Assembly: GCF_036099295.1 (NCBI RefSeq)
Contig: NZ_CP107976.1
Location: 1,364,001-1,428,000, forward strand
DNA from: Streptomyces sp. NBC_00358
Lineage (GTDB): Bacteria > Actinomycetota > Actinomycetes > Streptomycetales > Streptomycetaceae
Reading direction: 5' to 3'
Length of the DNA stretch: 64,000 bases
In this document: positions 33,634 to 42,309 of the stretch, piece by piece
Position numbering within the stretch: position 1 is the first letter of the stretch
Layout of the letters: the number at the start of each line of letters is the position of its first letter
Translations under genes and position numbers: made by a program
The notes under the pieces: model-generated
Databases searched by the model: none
What the model was told of the DNA's origin: nothing
What the model saw: the letters and a program-made list of their open reading frames with translations, nothing else

Positions 33634-34242
33634 TCAGGGCGTGATCGCGCCGAGCAGCGCCCGCGCGCACAGGTCCCGCACCTGGTCGCGGGTCAGGTCC
33701 GCGCCCCTGAGCCATTCCAGGCACACGGCCGTGGTGAAGGCCAGCCAGCCGCGGACGGCGACACGGAGTTCGAGCCGGTCCTCGGACGCCCGGCCGAGCT
33801 CGGGATCCGCGGCGAGCGCCTGAAGGATCTGCGACTCCTGCGCGGCGAGCGACTGCTGGTAGACCCTGCGCACGGCCTGGTCACCGGCCGCGTCGGCGCG
33901 GTGGAAGGCGCGGAACCCGTGCGCGTGCTCCTCCACGTACCCGAGGAAGGTGTCCAGACCCGCGCCGAGCTGCTCGCGCACCGGAACGCCGGGCACCGCC
34001 GCGGTCATCCGCAGCATCCGCCCGCTCTCCCGCTCGACCACGGCGGCGAAGAAATCGCGCTTGGTCGGGAAGTAGTGGTACAGCAGACCGCGCGAGACGC
34101 CCGCGATCTCGGCGACCTGCTCGATCCACACGTCGTCGTACGGGCTCTCCGAGAACAGCCGGGCACCGACCGAGAGCAGTTGCTCCCGCCGCTCCTCGGT
34201 ACTGAGCCGCCGACGCCCGCGCGCCCCCTGCTTCCCGGTCAT
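33634..34242 (-). CDS. TetR-family regulator
   Basis: Encodes 202 residues. The N-terminal helix-turn-helix reads VEQVAEIAGVSRGLLYHYFP followed by TKRDFFAAV; the C-terminal ligand domain is helical. It is divergent from the P450 gene with a 108-bp gap holding TTGA/TTCAA half-sites, so it probably represses both genes in response to a hydrophobic ligand, perhaps a fatty acid given the P450 type. Confidence 0.83.
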   Translation of the reverse strand: MTGKQGARGRRRLSTEERREQLLSVGARLFSESPYDDVWIEQVAEIAGVSRGLLYHYFPTKRDFFAAVVERESGRMLRMTAAVPGVPVREQLGAGLDTFLGYVEEHAHGFRAFHRADAAGDQAVRRVYQQSLAAQESQILQALAADPELGRASEDRLELRVAVRGWLAFTTAVCLEWLRGADLTRDQVRDLCARALLGAITP

Positions 34243-34350
34243 GCCCGCACTTTACTTGACGTCGGTTCAACAACGGGATCAGACTGAACACCACTATTGA
34301 ACTCGCGTACAACAGAGTCAACCGGCCCGGGGCACAAGGGAGATGGCGTC

Positions 34351-35832
34351 ATGGCGGAGACGACGGAGGCACCACTGCCCAAGGGGTTCCGCAGTGCGGA
34401 ACTGGGCTGGCCGGAGCTGTACCGCATCCCGCACCCGCCACGCCGTGTGCCCCTGGTCGGTGACGTGATCGGCGCGAACGTCCGCTCACCGCTGCAGGAC
34501 TCCATGAGGTTCGGGCGGCAACTCGGGCCGATCTTCCGGCGCAGGGCCTTCCGCAACGAGATCGTCTTCGTCTGGGGCGCGGAGCTCGCCGCCGAACTGG
34601 CCGACGAGTCGCGGTTCGCGAAACACGTGGGCCTCGGGGTCGCCAACCTCCGTCCGGTCGCCGGGGACGGACTGTTCACGGCCTACAACCACGAGCCCAA
34701 CTGGCAGTTGGCGCACGACGTCCTCGCCCCCGGATTCAGCCGCGAGGCCATGGAGGGCTACCACCCGATGATGCTCGACGTGACCGAGCGACTGACGGAC
34801 CGCTGGGACCGCGAGCAGGCGGCGGGCCACGCGGTCGACGTGCCCGGGGACATGACGAAGCTGACGCTGGAGACGATCGCCAGGACCGGCTTCGGCCATG
34901 ACTTCGCCTCCTTCGAACGGTCCCGGCCGCATCCCTTCGTGAACGCGATGGTCGGCACGCTGACCTACGCGCAACGCCTCAACGTCGTCCCGCTCCCGCT
35001 GGCTCCGCTCCTGCTGCGGAGCGCCTCCCGGCGCAACGCGGCGGACATGGCCTTCCTCAACCGCACGGTCGACGCCGTGGTGGCCTCCCGCCGGTCCGCG
35101 GGCGGCGAGGGAGACCTGCTCGACCGCATGCTGGAGACCGCGCACCCGGAGACCGGGGAGCGGCTCACCCCCGAGAACATCCGCCGCCAGGTCATCACCT
35201 TCCTGATCGCCGGCCACGAGACCACTTCGGGCGCCCTCTCCTTCGCCCTGCACTACCTCGCCCGGCACCCGGAGGCCGCCGCCCGCGCCCGCGCCGAGGT
35301 CGACCGCGTCTGGGGCGGCACGGAGCGGCCGGACTACGACCAGGTCGCCAAGGCCCGTTACATCCGCCGGGTTCTCGACGAGTCGCTGCGCCTGTGGCCG
35401 ACGGCACCGGCGTTCGCGCGCGAGGCCAGGCACGACACCCTGCTCGGCGGTGTCCACCCGATGAGGCAGGGGGCGTGGGCGCTGGTCCTCACCGCGATGC
35501 TGCACCGGGACCCGCAGGTGTGGGGCGCCGACGCGGAGGAGTTCGACCCGGACCGTTTCGACGCGAAGGCGGTACGGGCCCGGCCCGCGCACACCTTCAA
35601 GCCGTTCGGCACGGGGGCGCGCGCCTGCATCGGCCGCCAGTTCGCGCTGCACGAGGCGACTCTGGTCCTCGGGCTGCTGCTGCGCCGCTACGAGCTGCTG
35701 CCCGAGCCCGGATACCGGCTGCGGGTGGCCGAGCGGCTGACCCTGATGCCGGACGGCCTGCGCCTGCACCTCGAACGGCGTACGCCCGTGGTGCGGGAGC
35801 GTGAGGCCCCGCTGGCCCGCGCGGCCGAGTGA
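34351..35832 (+). CDS. Stand-alone CYP102-like cytochrome P450
   Basis: Encodes 493 residues from ATG 34351, behind AAGGGAGA. The I-helix AGHETTSG is near residue 288, the ExxR is in DESLRLWP, and the heme-binding loop FKPFGTGARACIGRQFALHE has Cys near residue 426. The sequence around the heme loop and the N terminus resembles the heme domain of fatty-acid hydroxylases of the P450 BM3 (CYP102) type. The fused flavin reductase of BM3 is absent, as in Streptomyces CYP102B-type enzymes, so separate redox partners are needed. Fatty-acid oxidation is the likely but unproven activity. Confidence 0.82.
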   Translation: MAETTEAPLPKGFRSAELGWPELYRIPHPPRRVPLVGDVIGANVRSPLQDSMRFGRQLGPIFRRRAFRNEIVFVWGAELAAELADESRFAKHVGLGVANLRPVAGDGLFTAYNHEPNWQLAHDVLAPGFSREAMEGYHPMMLDVTERLTDRWDREQAAGHAVDVPGDMTKLTLETIARTGFGHDFASFERSRPHPFVNAMVGTLTYAQRLNVVPLPLAPLLLRSASRRNAADMAFLNRTVDAVVASRRSAGGEGDLLDRMLETAHPETGERLTPENIRRQVITFLIAGHETTSGALSFALHYLARHPEAAARARAEVDRVWGGTERPDYDQVAKARYIRRVLDESLRLWPTAPAFAREARHDTLLGGVHPMRQGAWALVLTAMLHRDPQVWGADAEEFDPDRFDAKAVRARPAHTFKPFGTGARACIGRQFALHEATLVLGLLLRRYELLPEPGYRLRVAERLTLMPDGLRLHLERRTPVVREREAPLARAAE

Positions 35833-35908
35833 GGCCGGGCTCCCTGGCCGGGTCCTTCGCCGAGCGAGGTACCGCTCGGGCGCTCCCGGCTCGGGCGCGT
35901 CCTCGCCC

Positions 35909-36754
35909 TCAGCCCCGGGAGGTCCAGTGGTCCGGGCGGCCGACCGATCCGGGGAGCCGGGTGCCGGCGCTGCCACGGGCCGCGTTCAACTGCGGCTGGG
36001 TGAGGAAGAGGGCTCCGGTCAGATCGGCGTCGGTGAGGTCGGTGTCCCGGAGGTCGGCACCGATCAGGTCGGCGCCCCGCAGATCGGCCCCGGTGAGATC
36101 GGCGGCGATGAGACGGGCGCCGCGCAGACTCGCGCCCCGCAGATCGGCGCCCTGGAGACGGGCACCCATCAGATCGGCGCCGCGCCGGTCCTTCCTCCTG
36201 CCCCCGCCGGCCCCGGCCCGTACCAGCTCACTGGTCCGCAGCAGCACTTCGCTGACCTTCTGCCGGTGCGCGCCCAGGTCCAACGCACCCAGTTCCTCGG
36301 GGGTCTGGCCCGCGAGGCGCTCCGTCGTGGCGAGCAGGCGCCGGACGTCGGCGTGCGCGGGACGCGCGGCGGGGAGCGTCAGCGCCTCGTCCAGGTACCG
36401 GAGCAGTTCGTGGAGGTGGCGTACGACGGGGAACACGTCGAACATCTGCCGGGCGCGTTCCTTGGAACCCGAGCGCCAGTCCACTCCGCCGAAGGTCCGC
36501 TGGGAGACGCGCTGCCCGGCACCGAAGCAGTCGTAGACCGTGCAGCCGTTGAAGCCCGTCTCCCGCAGCCGGGTGTGGATGCCGCAGCGGAAGTCGCTCT
36601 CCAGATTCGGGCAGGGCTCGCCGGCGCCCTTGTCGATCGCGAAGTCGGCCGAGCGGGCGAAGGGCAGCGCGACACAGCACAGCCCGAAGCACTGACCGCA
36701 GTCGGCTCGCAGGTCGAGGCGCGGGCCGGGGTGCGTGCTGACGTCTTCTCGCAT
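35909..36754 (-). CDS. Pentapeptide-repeat protein with YkgJ-like cysteine cluster
   Basis: Encodes 281 residues from ATG 36754, behind GGGGGA. Residues 12-80 contain a Cys cluster (DCGQCFGLCC, CPNL, FRCGIHTRL, CTVYDC) of the metal-binding YkgJ type. Residues about 190-260 form a right-handed beta-helix of A(D/R)LxG pentapeptides (GADLMGARLQGADLRGASLR). The domain pairing recurs in actinomycetes but has no established function. Confidence 0.78.
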   Translation of the reverse strand: MREDVSTHPGPRLDLRADCGQCFGLCCVALPFARSADFAIDKGAGEPCPNLESDFRCGIHTRLRETGFNGCTVYDCFGAGQRVSQRTFGGVDWRSGSKERARQMFDVFPVVRHLHELLRYLDEALTLPAARPAHADVRRLLATTERLAGQTPEELGALDLGAHRQKVSEVLLRTSELVRAGAGGGRRKDRRGADLMGARLQGADLRGASLRGARLIAADLTGADLRGADLIGADLRDTDLTDADLTGALFLTQPQLNAARGSAGTRLPGSVGRPDHWTSRG

Positions 36755-36881
36755 GTCCCCCAGCCTACTGAGCCGGTGGCACACCCCTGAACCGCGCGAA
36801 CCTGTGGGCCGGCGCCTTCGCCGGGTGATCCTCGTGCTGTCTGTCTGGATGTTTGACGGCGCACCGGGTATCGAGGTCGCC

Positions 36882-37892
36882 ATGGTTTCCACAGCGCTCC
36901 CCGGTCTCCCTTCCCCTCCCCCGCTGGGCGCGAGTGCCCTGCCGTCCGGGACGTACGACGGCTCGCTGGTGCTGGTCACCGGTGGCGGTACCGGACTGGG
37001 GAGGGCGGTCGCGGCGGAGTTCGCCCGGCTGGGCGCCGATCTGCTGATCGTCAGCCGTCGCGAGCGGCATCTCGCGCCCGCCCGGCGGGAGTTGGCGAAG
37101 CTGGGCACCCGGGTCTCGTCCGCCGTCTGCGACATCCGGGACCCGAGGCGCATAGCCGAGGTGTTCGACGGGTGCGCGCTCCCCGATGTACTGGTGAACA
37201 ACGCGGCCGCCAACTTCCCCGTCCCCACCGAGGACATGTCCCCGAACGCCTGGCAGGCCGTCGTCGACATCACCCTCACGGGAACGTTTCTGATGACCCG
37301 TGAGTTCGGACGGCGTCATCTGGCCGCGGGCACACCCGGGTCGGTCATCGACATCGGGGCGTCCTACGCCTGGACGGGCGGCCCCGGTTTCGCGCACAGC
37401 GCGGCGGCCAAGGCGGGCGTGGAGAGCCTCGTGCGAACGCTGTCCGTGGAGTGGGGTCCGTACGGCATCCAGATCAACGGTCTGGTGCCGGGGCTGATGC
37501 CGCACGAGGACATGACGGACGACATCCGCGGCAACCTGGCACGGGCAGCGGCGGACACGGCCACCGCGGACCGTGGGAGCCGGGAGGACGGCGGGGACGG
37601 CCCTGCCGCTGGGGACGCCGAGGGCGGCAGCGGCAGTGGCCACAGCCCGGAGGCCGGGGACCGCGGGGACCACCGGAGAGGGGACGCGCACGACCGTCGG
37701 CAGCCGGCCCTGCGCGTCGGCGCACCCCGCGAACTCGGCTGGGCCGCCACCTTCCTGGCGTCCCCCTACGCCCGATTCATCACCGGTCACACCCTGGTGG
37801 TGGACGGTGCGAACTGGCAGCGCAGGGACCTCGTCGGCCCGCCGGTCACGCCGGTGCGGGAGCAGCTCGGGCGCGGCCCCTTCACCGGCTGA
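36882..37892 (+). CDS. 2,4-dienoyl-CoA-reductase-like short-chain dehydrogenase
   Basis: Encodes 336 residues from ATG 36882, with GAGG 5 bp upstream; ATG 36849 is possible. TGGGTGLG binds NADP and NNAAANF replaces NNAG. At the active site FAHSAAAKAG has Ser where the catalytic Tyr of YxxxK would be, as in 2,4-dienoyl-CoA reductases, and VEWGPYGIQINGLVPG follows. An insertion of about 45 hydrophilic residues (about residues 228-274, Gly/Asp/Arg-rich) interrupts the C-terminal region before LGWAATFLASPYARFITG. An auxiliary fatty-acid-oxidation role is likely. Confidence 0.78.
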   Translation: MVSTALPGLPSPPPLGASALPSGTYDGSLVLVTGGGTGLGRAVAAEFARLGADLLIVSRRERHLAPARRELAKLGTRVSSAVCDIRDPRRIAEVFDGCALPDVLVNNAAANFPVPTEDMSPNAWQAVVDITLTGTFLMTREFGRRHLAAGTPGSVIDIGASYAWTGGPGFAHSAAAKAGVESLVRTLSVEWGPYGIQINGLVPGLMPHEDMTDDIRGNLARAAADTATADRGSREDGGDGPAAGDAEGGSGSGHSPEAGDRGDHRRGDAHDRRQPALRVGAPRELGWAATFLASPYARFITGHTLVVDGANWQRRDLVGPPVTPVREQLGRGPFTG

Positions 37893-37895
37893 CCT

Positions 37896-38795
37896 TCACT
37901 CCCCCGCCCCCGGGAAATCGAGCCGGGCGATCCGGTCGGGGTCGGCCAGGATGTACATCGCGGCGATCCGGCCGCCGACGACGGTGACGCCCATGACCGA
38001 CTGCGGCCTGCCGTCGACGAGCGCCACGACACCCACCTCCCCGTTGACCAGGACGAGCCGGGGCGTCGCCGCGAACCGCGCGAAGGCGAGCGCCTGCCGG
38101 GCCACCGTCTCGGCGCCGCGGACCAGCCTGGACACGGCCGGACCGACGGCCTTCGGGCCCGCGTCGGCGCGCAGCACCACATCGGGGTCGAGGACGGCGA
38201 CGAGTGCCTCGAAGTCCCCACCGCGCGAGGCCGCGAGAAAGGCGTCGAGGACCTCTCGCTGCCGGGTGACGTCCCGCTCGGGCTCGGTGGCCGCCGACTT
38301 GACGCGGCGGCGCGCCCGGCTGGCGAGCTGACGGGTGGCGGCGGAGGAGCGGCCCACGACGGGCGCGATGTCGTCGAACGGCACCGCGAACATGTCGTGC
38401 AGCACGAAGGCGAGCCGCTCGGCCGGCTCCAGCGCCTCCAGGACGACGAGCAGGGCGAGCCCGACCGAGTCGGCGAGCAGCACCTCCTGCTCGGGGTCGA
38501 TCCGGTCCAGGGAGCTGACGACGGGGTCGGGGACGAAGGTGCCGGAGGGGTCCAGGGGGTCCTCGCGGCGGGCGGCGCGCGAGCGCAGCATGTCCAGGCA
38601 CACCCGGCCGGCCACGGTGGTGAGCCAGCCGCCCAGGTTCCTGATCTCGCCCGGGTCGGTGCGGCCGAGCTTCAGCCAGGTCTCCTGGACCGCGTCGTCC
38701 GCCTCGCTCAGCGATCCCAGCATCCGGTAGGCCACCGCGCGCAGCCGCCCCCGGTGCTCCTCGAACCGGCCCGCGAGGAGTTCACTGTCGTCCAT
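37896..38795 (-). CDS. ECF sigma factor with SnoaL-like C-terminal domain (ECF41/SigJ type)
   Basis: Encodes 299 residues from ATG 38795, with AGGGGGA upstream. Region 2 (RLRAVAYRMLGSLSEADDAVQETWLKL) and region 4 (LAFVLHDMFAVPFDDIAPVV) are followed by a SnoaL-like domain (about residues 185-295) ending YILADPDRIARL, the ECF41-type tail. In this group the C-terminal domain modulates promoter binding instead of an anti-sigma factor. It converges with the dehydrogenase gene, leaving only 3 bp between stops. The partner often found with ECF41 genes, a CMD-like oxidoreductase, is not adjacent. Confidence 0.82.
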   Translation of the reverse strand: MDDSELLAGRFEEHRGRLRAVAYRMLGSLSEADDAVQETWLKLGRTDPGEIRNLGGWLTTVAGRVCLDMLRSRAARREDPLDPSGTFVPDPVVSSLDRIDPEQEVLLADSVGLALLVVLEALEPAERLAFVLHDMFAVPFDDIAPVVGRSSAATRQLASRARRRVKSAATEPERDVTRQREVLDAFLAASRGGDFEALVAVLDPDVVLRADAGPKAVGPAVSRLVRGAETVARQALAFARFAATPRLVLVNGEVGVVALVDGRPQSVMGVTVVGGRIAAMYILADPDRIARLDFPGAGE

Positions 38796-38844
38796 CGGTC
38801 CCCCTGCCTCGTCGTACGAACCGTGACCGATCAAAACACGTGGG

Positions 38845-39678
38845 TCACCTTCCCTCGAAGCGGGGCGCGCGGCGGGCGCCCTTGGCCGCGTACCCCTCCC
38901 CCGCGTCCTCGGAGGTCAGTGTGAGGGCGGCCGACAGGGCGGTCCGGTCGAGGGCCGCGGCGAGCCCGGCGTCGGCGAAGGCGTCGATGTCGTGCTTGAC
39001 GCCCTGCACGGCGAGCGGACCGTTCGCCGCGATCTCGGCGGCGACGGCTCGGGCCACCTCGTCCAGTTCGCCTTCCTCCGCGAGGAGTTGGACGAGGTGC
39101 AGGCGCTCGGCCGTCGCGGCGTCCAGCCGTCTCCCGGTCAGCGCGAGGAACTTGGCCCACCCCGCGCCGGCCTCGCGCGCGATCCGCAGATCCCCGCCGG
39201 CGTCGACAGCGAGCCCCAACTGGGTCTCGGGCAGGGCGAACACGGCGTCGCGGGCGGCGATCCTGATGTCCGCCATCAGCGCCAGTTCGAACCCGAAGCC
39301 GAGGCAGTACCCCCGTACGGCTGCCACGACGGGCTGCGGCAGCCGCGCGAAGGCCGCGAAGCGCTCGTGGGCCCAGCGGATGCCCTCGTAGTAGGCGCGG
39401 GCGCGCTCGGCACCCGAGCGGCCGGTGATCGCGCCGCCCGGGGCGCTCACATCGATCCCCGCGCAGAAGGCCCGCCCCTCGGCCCGCAGCAGCACCACCC
39501 GGATCGACGGGTCGAAGCGGATCCGGTCGGCGAACAGGCCGAGTTGACGGGTGGACTCCCAGCTCCACGCGTTGAGCTTGGCCGGGCGGCACAGGGTGAG
39601 GACGCCGATCCCGTCCTGGACGTCGAGGCGGAGCCTGTCCTCACCCTCCGGGATGTCCGTACGCGTGGTGTCGATCAT
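38845..39678 (-). CDS. Enoyl-CoA hydratase/isomerase family protein
   Basis: Encodes 277 residues from ATG 39678. The crotonase fold is clear: AFCAGIDVSAPGG forms the oxyanion hole, PQPVVAAVRGYCLGFGFELALMADI follows and PETQLGLAVDAGGD holds the catalytic region. One acidic residue (Glu in PETQLG) matches hydratase-type positions, and the second is Asp in VDAGGD. A 35-bp palindrome just upstream suggests TetR/FadR-like control by acyl-CoA level. The physiological substrate is unknown. Confidence 0.85.
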   Translation of the reverse strand: MIDTTRTDIPEGEDRLRLDVQDGIGVLTLCRPAKLNAWSWESTRQLGLFADRIRFDPSIRVVLLRAEGRAFCAGIDVSAPGGAITGRSGAERARAYYEGIRWAHERFAAFARLPQPVVAAVRGYCLGFGFELALMADIRIAARDAVFALPETQLGLAVDAGGDLRIAREAGAGWAKFLALTGRRLDAATAERLHLVQLLAEEGELDEVARAVAAEIAANGPLAVQGVKHDIDAFADAGLAAALDRTALSAALTLTSEDAGEGYAAKGARRAPRFEGR

Positions 39679-39686
39679 CCGTACCC

Positions 39687-39721
39687 CCTCAGCATTCTGA
39701 CTGACCGTCAGAATACTGAGG
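39687..39721. promoter_or_regulatory. 35-bp palindromic operator upstream of enoyl-CoA hydratase
   Basis: Arms CCTCAGcATTCTGAC (39687-39701) and GTCAGAATaCTGAGG (39707-39721) pair at 14 of 15 positions around TGACC. It begins 9 bp upstream of the start codon at 39678, so it covers the leader or promoter. TTCTGAC/GTCAGAA symmetry is typical of TetR-type fatty-acid regulators; no such gene is adjacent. Confidence 0.6.
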
Positions 39722-39770
39722 GAGGACGTCGACCGTCCCGGCCCGGACGCCCGGAGTGACGCTCGGGGCC

Positions 39771-41072
39771 TCAGACCTCGTCGCGGGTGAGCGCCAGCAG
39801 CCGGTCCAGTACGCGCGGACCACCGGCCCGCACCCCGTCGTGCTCGAACTCGTCGGTCACCCAGGTGCGCAGGCCCCGTACGGCACGCGCGGTGCGCAAG
39901 GAGTGCTCCGCGTCGACGTACATGTCGTCGTGGTAGACCGCCGCCGCGACCGGTACCTCGTTCACGGCGAGGCGGGCCGGGTCGTACAGCGGCGCCCAGT
40001 CGGTGCGGGCGGCCAGTTCCTCGGCGGTCTCGCGCAGCGGGCGCAGCGCAGGGTCGGTCTCGAACATCCAGGGGTGCACGGACTCGCCGGTGAACAGCAG
40101 CGGTCCGTCTTCCGCGAGGGTCTTGGCCGCGTCGAACTGCGGGAACTCGGCGCGCACCCGCTCGGCGGACCAGGCCGTGGGGCGGTCGCCCTGGGCGTAG
40201 CAGGCCTCGTGGACCAGCGCGTACAGGGGGTGACCCGCGTACGAGAGGAGGCCCTGGACCTCCTCCTGGAAGGCGTCGGACAGGGCCGTTCCGTGCGGGG
40301 TGCGCACGAAGGCGTCCTCCAGCAGGTAGTGCAGGCGGTGGCTGCCGTCGCTGCCGCCCAGCAGGATGCCCAGCGACTGGAAGGCCTCGGCGGTCAGGCG
40401 GTAGCCGCCGCTCAGCACCGGCTCGTGCTGGAGCAGGTACTCCGCGATCCGGCGGGCGCGCTCGACGTCCTGCGGGTAGCGCGCGTAGTGCGCGGCGACC
40501 TTGCGCTCGATACGCGGGTACGCGGCGCGGTAGACGTCGTCCGCGTGGCCGTCGAGGGAGGGCAGGCCGCCGGTGACGACGGCGGCGCTCAGCCCCTCGG
40601 GGGCGCTGGACAGGTAGCGCACGGTGCAGAAGCCGCCGAAGCTCTGGCCGAGGACCGTCCAGGGGGCGCCGCCGGTGAGTGCGGGCCGGATGGCCTCGCA
40701 GTCCCGGACGATGGAGTCGGCGCGGAAGAGCGCGAGGTGGTCGGCCTGCTCGCGGGGGCCGCCGCGCAGCGGGAGCGTCTGGCGGTTGGCGGGCGTGGAG
40801 AACCCGGTGCCGCGCTGGTCGAGCAGCAGGACCCGGTAGTCCTCCAGGGCCCGGTCGAGCCAGGACTGCCGGCCGACGAAACGATTCGCCCCGAAGCCGG
40901 GGCCGCCCTGGAGGTAGACCAGCCAGGGCAGGGGCTGGTGCGCCTTGTCGCTCGCGACGACCTCGCGGGCGAACAGTTCGATGGTCTCGCCCGCCGGATG
41001 GTCGTGGTCGAGAGGCACGGTGAAGCGGTGATCGGTGAGGACGACACCGGGCTGGCGGTAGCTGACGGTCAA
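39771..41072 (-). CDS. Prolyl aminopeptidase-like alpha/beta hydrolase (S33)
   Basis: Encodes 433 residues from TTG 41072, preceded by GGGAG; ATG 41123 would add 17 non-conserved residues. YLQGGPGFGANRF gives the HGGPG-type oxyanion loop, LLLDQRGTGFSTP the family DQRG motif, GQSFGGF the nucleophile and EFEHDGVRAGG the terminal His. These are features of S33 proline iminopeptidases. There is no signal peptide. It probably removes N-terminal proline or small residues from peptides. Confidence 0.82.
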   Translation of the reverse strand: MTVSYRQPGVVLTDHRFTVPLDHDHPAGETIELFAREVVASDKAHQPLPWLVYLQGGPGFGANRFVGRQSWLDRALEDYRVLLLDQRGTGFSTPANRQTLPLRGGPREQADHLALFRADSIVRDCEAIRPALTGGAPWTVLGQSFGGFCTVRYLSSAPEGLSAAVVTGGLPSLDGHADDVYRAAYPRIERKVAAHYARYPQDVERARRIAEYLLQHEPVLSGGYRLTAEAFQSLGILLGGSDGSHRLHYLLEDAFVRTPHGTALSDAFQEEVQGLLSYAGHPLYALVHEACYAQGDRPTAWSAERVRAEFPQFDAAKTLAEDGPLLFTGESVHPWMFETDPALRPLRETAEELAARTDWAPLYDPARLAVNEVPVAAAVYHDDMYVDAEHSLRTARAVRGLRTWVTDEFEHDGVRAGGPRVLDRLLALTRDEV

Positions 41073-41126
41073 CAGGGCTCCCGAGACGTTACGGATTCCA
41101 GGCTGCGTCCCAGTTGAGCACATGCG

Positions 41127-41148
41127 CCCCGGGCTCCGCGGCCCGGGG
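41127..41148. terminator. Stem-loop between LacI gene and aminopeptidase gene
   Basis: CCCCGGGC (41127-41134) and GCCCGGGG (41141-41148) form a perfect 8-bp stem with a 6-nt loop. There is no clear T tract on the minus strand, so it is a likely but imperfect terminator for the regulator gene. Confidence 0.5.
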
Positions 41149-41207
41149 ATCAAGAAAATGAACTGAACAGTGACTCAGCAGGCCGTGGCCGGGAACTGAA
41201 CCACTGG

Positions 41208-42233
41208 TCAGCGCGCCGCGAGGCTGGAGTGGCGCACCACCAGCTCCGGCTGGAGCACGACCCGCCGGTGCTCGTGCGGTGTGGGAGCGGTCTCCGCGTC
41301 GATCTCCTCCAGCAGCAGCTCCGCGGCGAGGGCGCCCATGGTCACCGCAGGCTGACGCACGGAGGTGAGCGGGACGGCCGCGGCGGCGGCGAACTCGATG
41401 TCGTCGTAGCCGACGATCGCGAGGTCGTCGGGTACGCCGACACCGGCCGCGTACATGGCCTGCAGGACGCCGAGCGCGAGCAGGTCGTTGGCGCAGAAGA
41501 CGGCGGTGGGCCGCTCGGCGAGGCCGAGGAGCCGGGCGCCGGCGTCCCGCCCGGCGGCCACGTCGAGTCGCTCGGTCGGCAGCTCGCGCAGATTGGCCGG
41601 GCCGAGCCCCGCCTCGGCGAGGGCGTTCAGCGCGCCCGTTCGGCGGTCCCTCACCTGGCTGAGGCCGGGAGGTCCGCTGACGTACGCGATCGAGCGGTGT
41701 CCCGCGTCCACGAGATGCCGGACGGCCAGCGCGCCGCCCGCCACGTCGTCGACCGACACCGAGCACTCGGTGGTGCCGACGGCGACCCGGTCGACCAGCA
41801 CGAAGGGGATGCCGTTGCGGCGGAACGCGTCGATGTTGCGGCCGCTCGCGTCGGTGGGGGTCAGCAGCACTCCGCGCACCCGCTGCTCGGCGAAGAGCGA
41901 CAGGTAGTCGGACTCCTCGCTCGGGGACTGGGCGCTGTTGCAGACCATCACCCCGAGTCCGGCGTCGCGTGCCGCGCGCTCGGCCCCGCGCGCGACGTCC
42001 ACGAAGAACGGGTTGCCCATGTCGAGGACGAGAAGCCCCATGATCCGGCTGCGCCCGGCCCGCAGTTGGCGTGCCGACTCGCTGCGTACATAGCCGAGCC
42101 GGTCGATGGCGGACAAAACGCGTGCCCGCGTCTCGGAGGCCACCGAGTCCGGCCGGTTGATCACGTTCGAGACCGTGCCGACGGAGACTCCGGCGGCACG
42201 GGCGACGTCCTTGATACCCACCGACTGGGCCAT
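41208..42233 (-). CDS. rhaR: LacI-family repressor, probable rhamnose regulator
   Basis: Encodes 341 residues; ATG 42233 follows GGAGG. The helix-turn-helix (IKDVARAAGVSVGTVSNVIN) and hinge (YVRSESARQLRAG) precede a periplasmic-binding-protein-like sensor domain (IMGLLVLDMGNPFFVDVARG). It lies at the edge of the rhamnose locus, 76 bp upstream of the end of the BNR-4 gene. Two LacI-type palindromes in the divergent rhamnose promoter region (49048 and 49212) are its likely targets. The assignment to rhamnose comes from context, and the symbol is provisional. Confidence 0.8.
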   Translation of the reverse strand: MAQSVGIKDVARAAGVSVGTVSNVINRPDSVASETRARVLSAIDRLGYVRSESARQLRAGRSRIMGLLVLDMGNPFFVDVARGAERAARDAGLGVMVCNSAQSPSEESDYLSLFAEQRVRGVLLTPTDASGRNIDAFRRNGIPFVLVDRVAVGTTECSVSVDDVAGGALAVRHLVDAGHRSIAYVSGPPGLSQVRDRRTGALNALAEAGLGPANLRELPTERLDVAAGRDAGARLLGLAERPTAVFCANDLLALGVLQAMYAAGVGVPDDLAIVGYDDIEFAAAAAVPLTSVRQPAVTMGALAAELLLEEIDAETAPTPHEHRRVVLQPELVVRHSSLAAR

Positions 42234-42309
42234 CAGGCGGGAACCTCCAGGAGAGCGAGAAGCGGCAGGCAGGCCCTCACATTACCCGCGAACGGGCCGA
42301 ATTCAGTGG

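Noticed and set aside
34243..34350. Defined TetR operator between TetR and P450 genes
   Set aside because: Several TTGA/TTCAA half-sites occur but no single convincing palindrome can be chosen.
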